Assembly: GCA_964600075.1 (NCBI GenBank) | Contig: CAZRIE010000120.1 | Span: 1-12,658, forward strand | Source: CAZRIE01 sp964600075 | GTDB lineage: Bacteria > Bacteroidota > Bacteroidia > Flavobacteriales > Flavobacteriaceae | DNA: 12,658 nucleotides | Reading direction: 5' to 3' | Shown here: piece by piece, positions 12,603 to 12,658 of the stretch | Layout of the letters: each line of letters starts with the position of its first letter | Numbering within the stretch: the stretch's first letter is position 1 | Notes under the pieces: generated by a model | What the model saw: the letters and a program-made list of their open reading frames with translations, nothing else | What the model was told of the DNA's origin: nothing | Databases searched by the model: none | Position numbers and translations under genes: made by a program

Positions 12603-12658
12603 CTATATCCCATTCCCATCAACATCAAACTTCAGATTCTTTTTGATGCCATCTTTTC
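12603..12658 (-). CDS. C-terminal end of a second paralog of the small secreted protein family (5' part outside window)
   Basis: The minus strand reads KDGIKKNLKFDVDGNGI and then TAG at 12605-12603. This matches the end of the neighbouring gene (KNGLKKNLKLNVDGNGI and TAG). The last 21 nt of the two genes are identical (11981-12001 and 12603-12623), and the DNA then diverges mostly at silent or conservative sites. Head-to-tail tandem duplication is therefore clear even though only 18 codons are visible. About 109 nt separate its stop from the next start. Confidence 0.75.
   Translation of the reverse strand, partial: KDGIKKNLKFDVDGNGI

Noticed and set aside
1..12658. CRISPR array, transposon ends, tRNA/rRNA genes or a defence island
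   Set aside because: No regular direct repeats, transposase frames, tRNA-like cloverleaf ends or known defence domains were seen on either strand.

Overview
The window looks like chromosomal DNA from a marine-type member of the Flavobacteriaceae (Bacteroidetes). This rests on the adjacent gliding genes gldB and gldC, the dnaG / LuxR-type regulator / nadE / gldB / gldC neighbourhood, Bacteroidetes-type promoter elements (TAnnTTTG-like -7 boxes), moderate to low GC, and weak Shine-Dalgarno signals. The genus cannot be fixed from the sequence alone.

Layout. (1) 1-1388, minus: a secreted alpha/beta hydrolase with a C-terminal carboxypeptidase-regulatory-like domain, cut by the window edge. It is missing from simple ORF lists because it has no stop inside the window. 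(2) 1680-4124, plus: an ECF sigma factor, an overlapping single-pass membrane protein that is probably its anti-sigma factor, and a coiled-coil plus predicted beta-barrel outer-membrane protein. A hairpin repeat separates the last two. (3) 4121-4364, minus: a small zinc-ribbon protein with a frameshift at its C-terminus, convergent with the barrel gene. (4) 4454-5431, plus: a secreted protein of unknown function. (5) 5519-7498, plus: DNA primase (dnaG), whose four zinc ligands are all replaced. (6) 7554-9141, minus: an atypical LuxR-family response regulator with Glu at the phosphorylation site, preceded in transcription order by NH3-dependent NAD synthetase (nadE). (7) 9212-10534, plus: gldB-gldC with no intergenic gap. 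(8) 10543-11328, minus: a tandem-domain universal stress protein behind a long perfect palindrome of Crp/Fnr type. (9) 11329-11980: a gene graveyard holding a frameshifted N-terminal piece of a SAM-dependent methyltransferase joined to a C-terminal piece of a GNAT acetyltransferase. (10) 11981-12658, minus: two tandem secreted paralogs of a small flavobacterial family, the second seen only by its last codons.

Most genes here are housekeeping or envelope functions: replication priming, NAD synthesis, gliding motility and Type IX-associated lipoproteins, and stress response. I found no CRISPR array, tRNA or rRNA, insertion sequence or recognisable defence system. The points most worth a second look are the zinc-ligand-free primase, the Asp-to-Glu response regulator with a 16-bp palindrome just before its start codon, the 24-bp Crp/Fnr-like site placed at a class II position before the universal stress gene, and the decayed methyltransferase/acetyltransferase junction.
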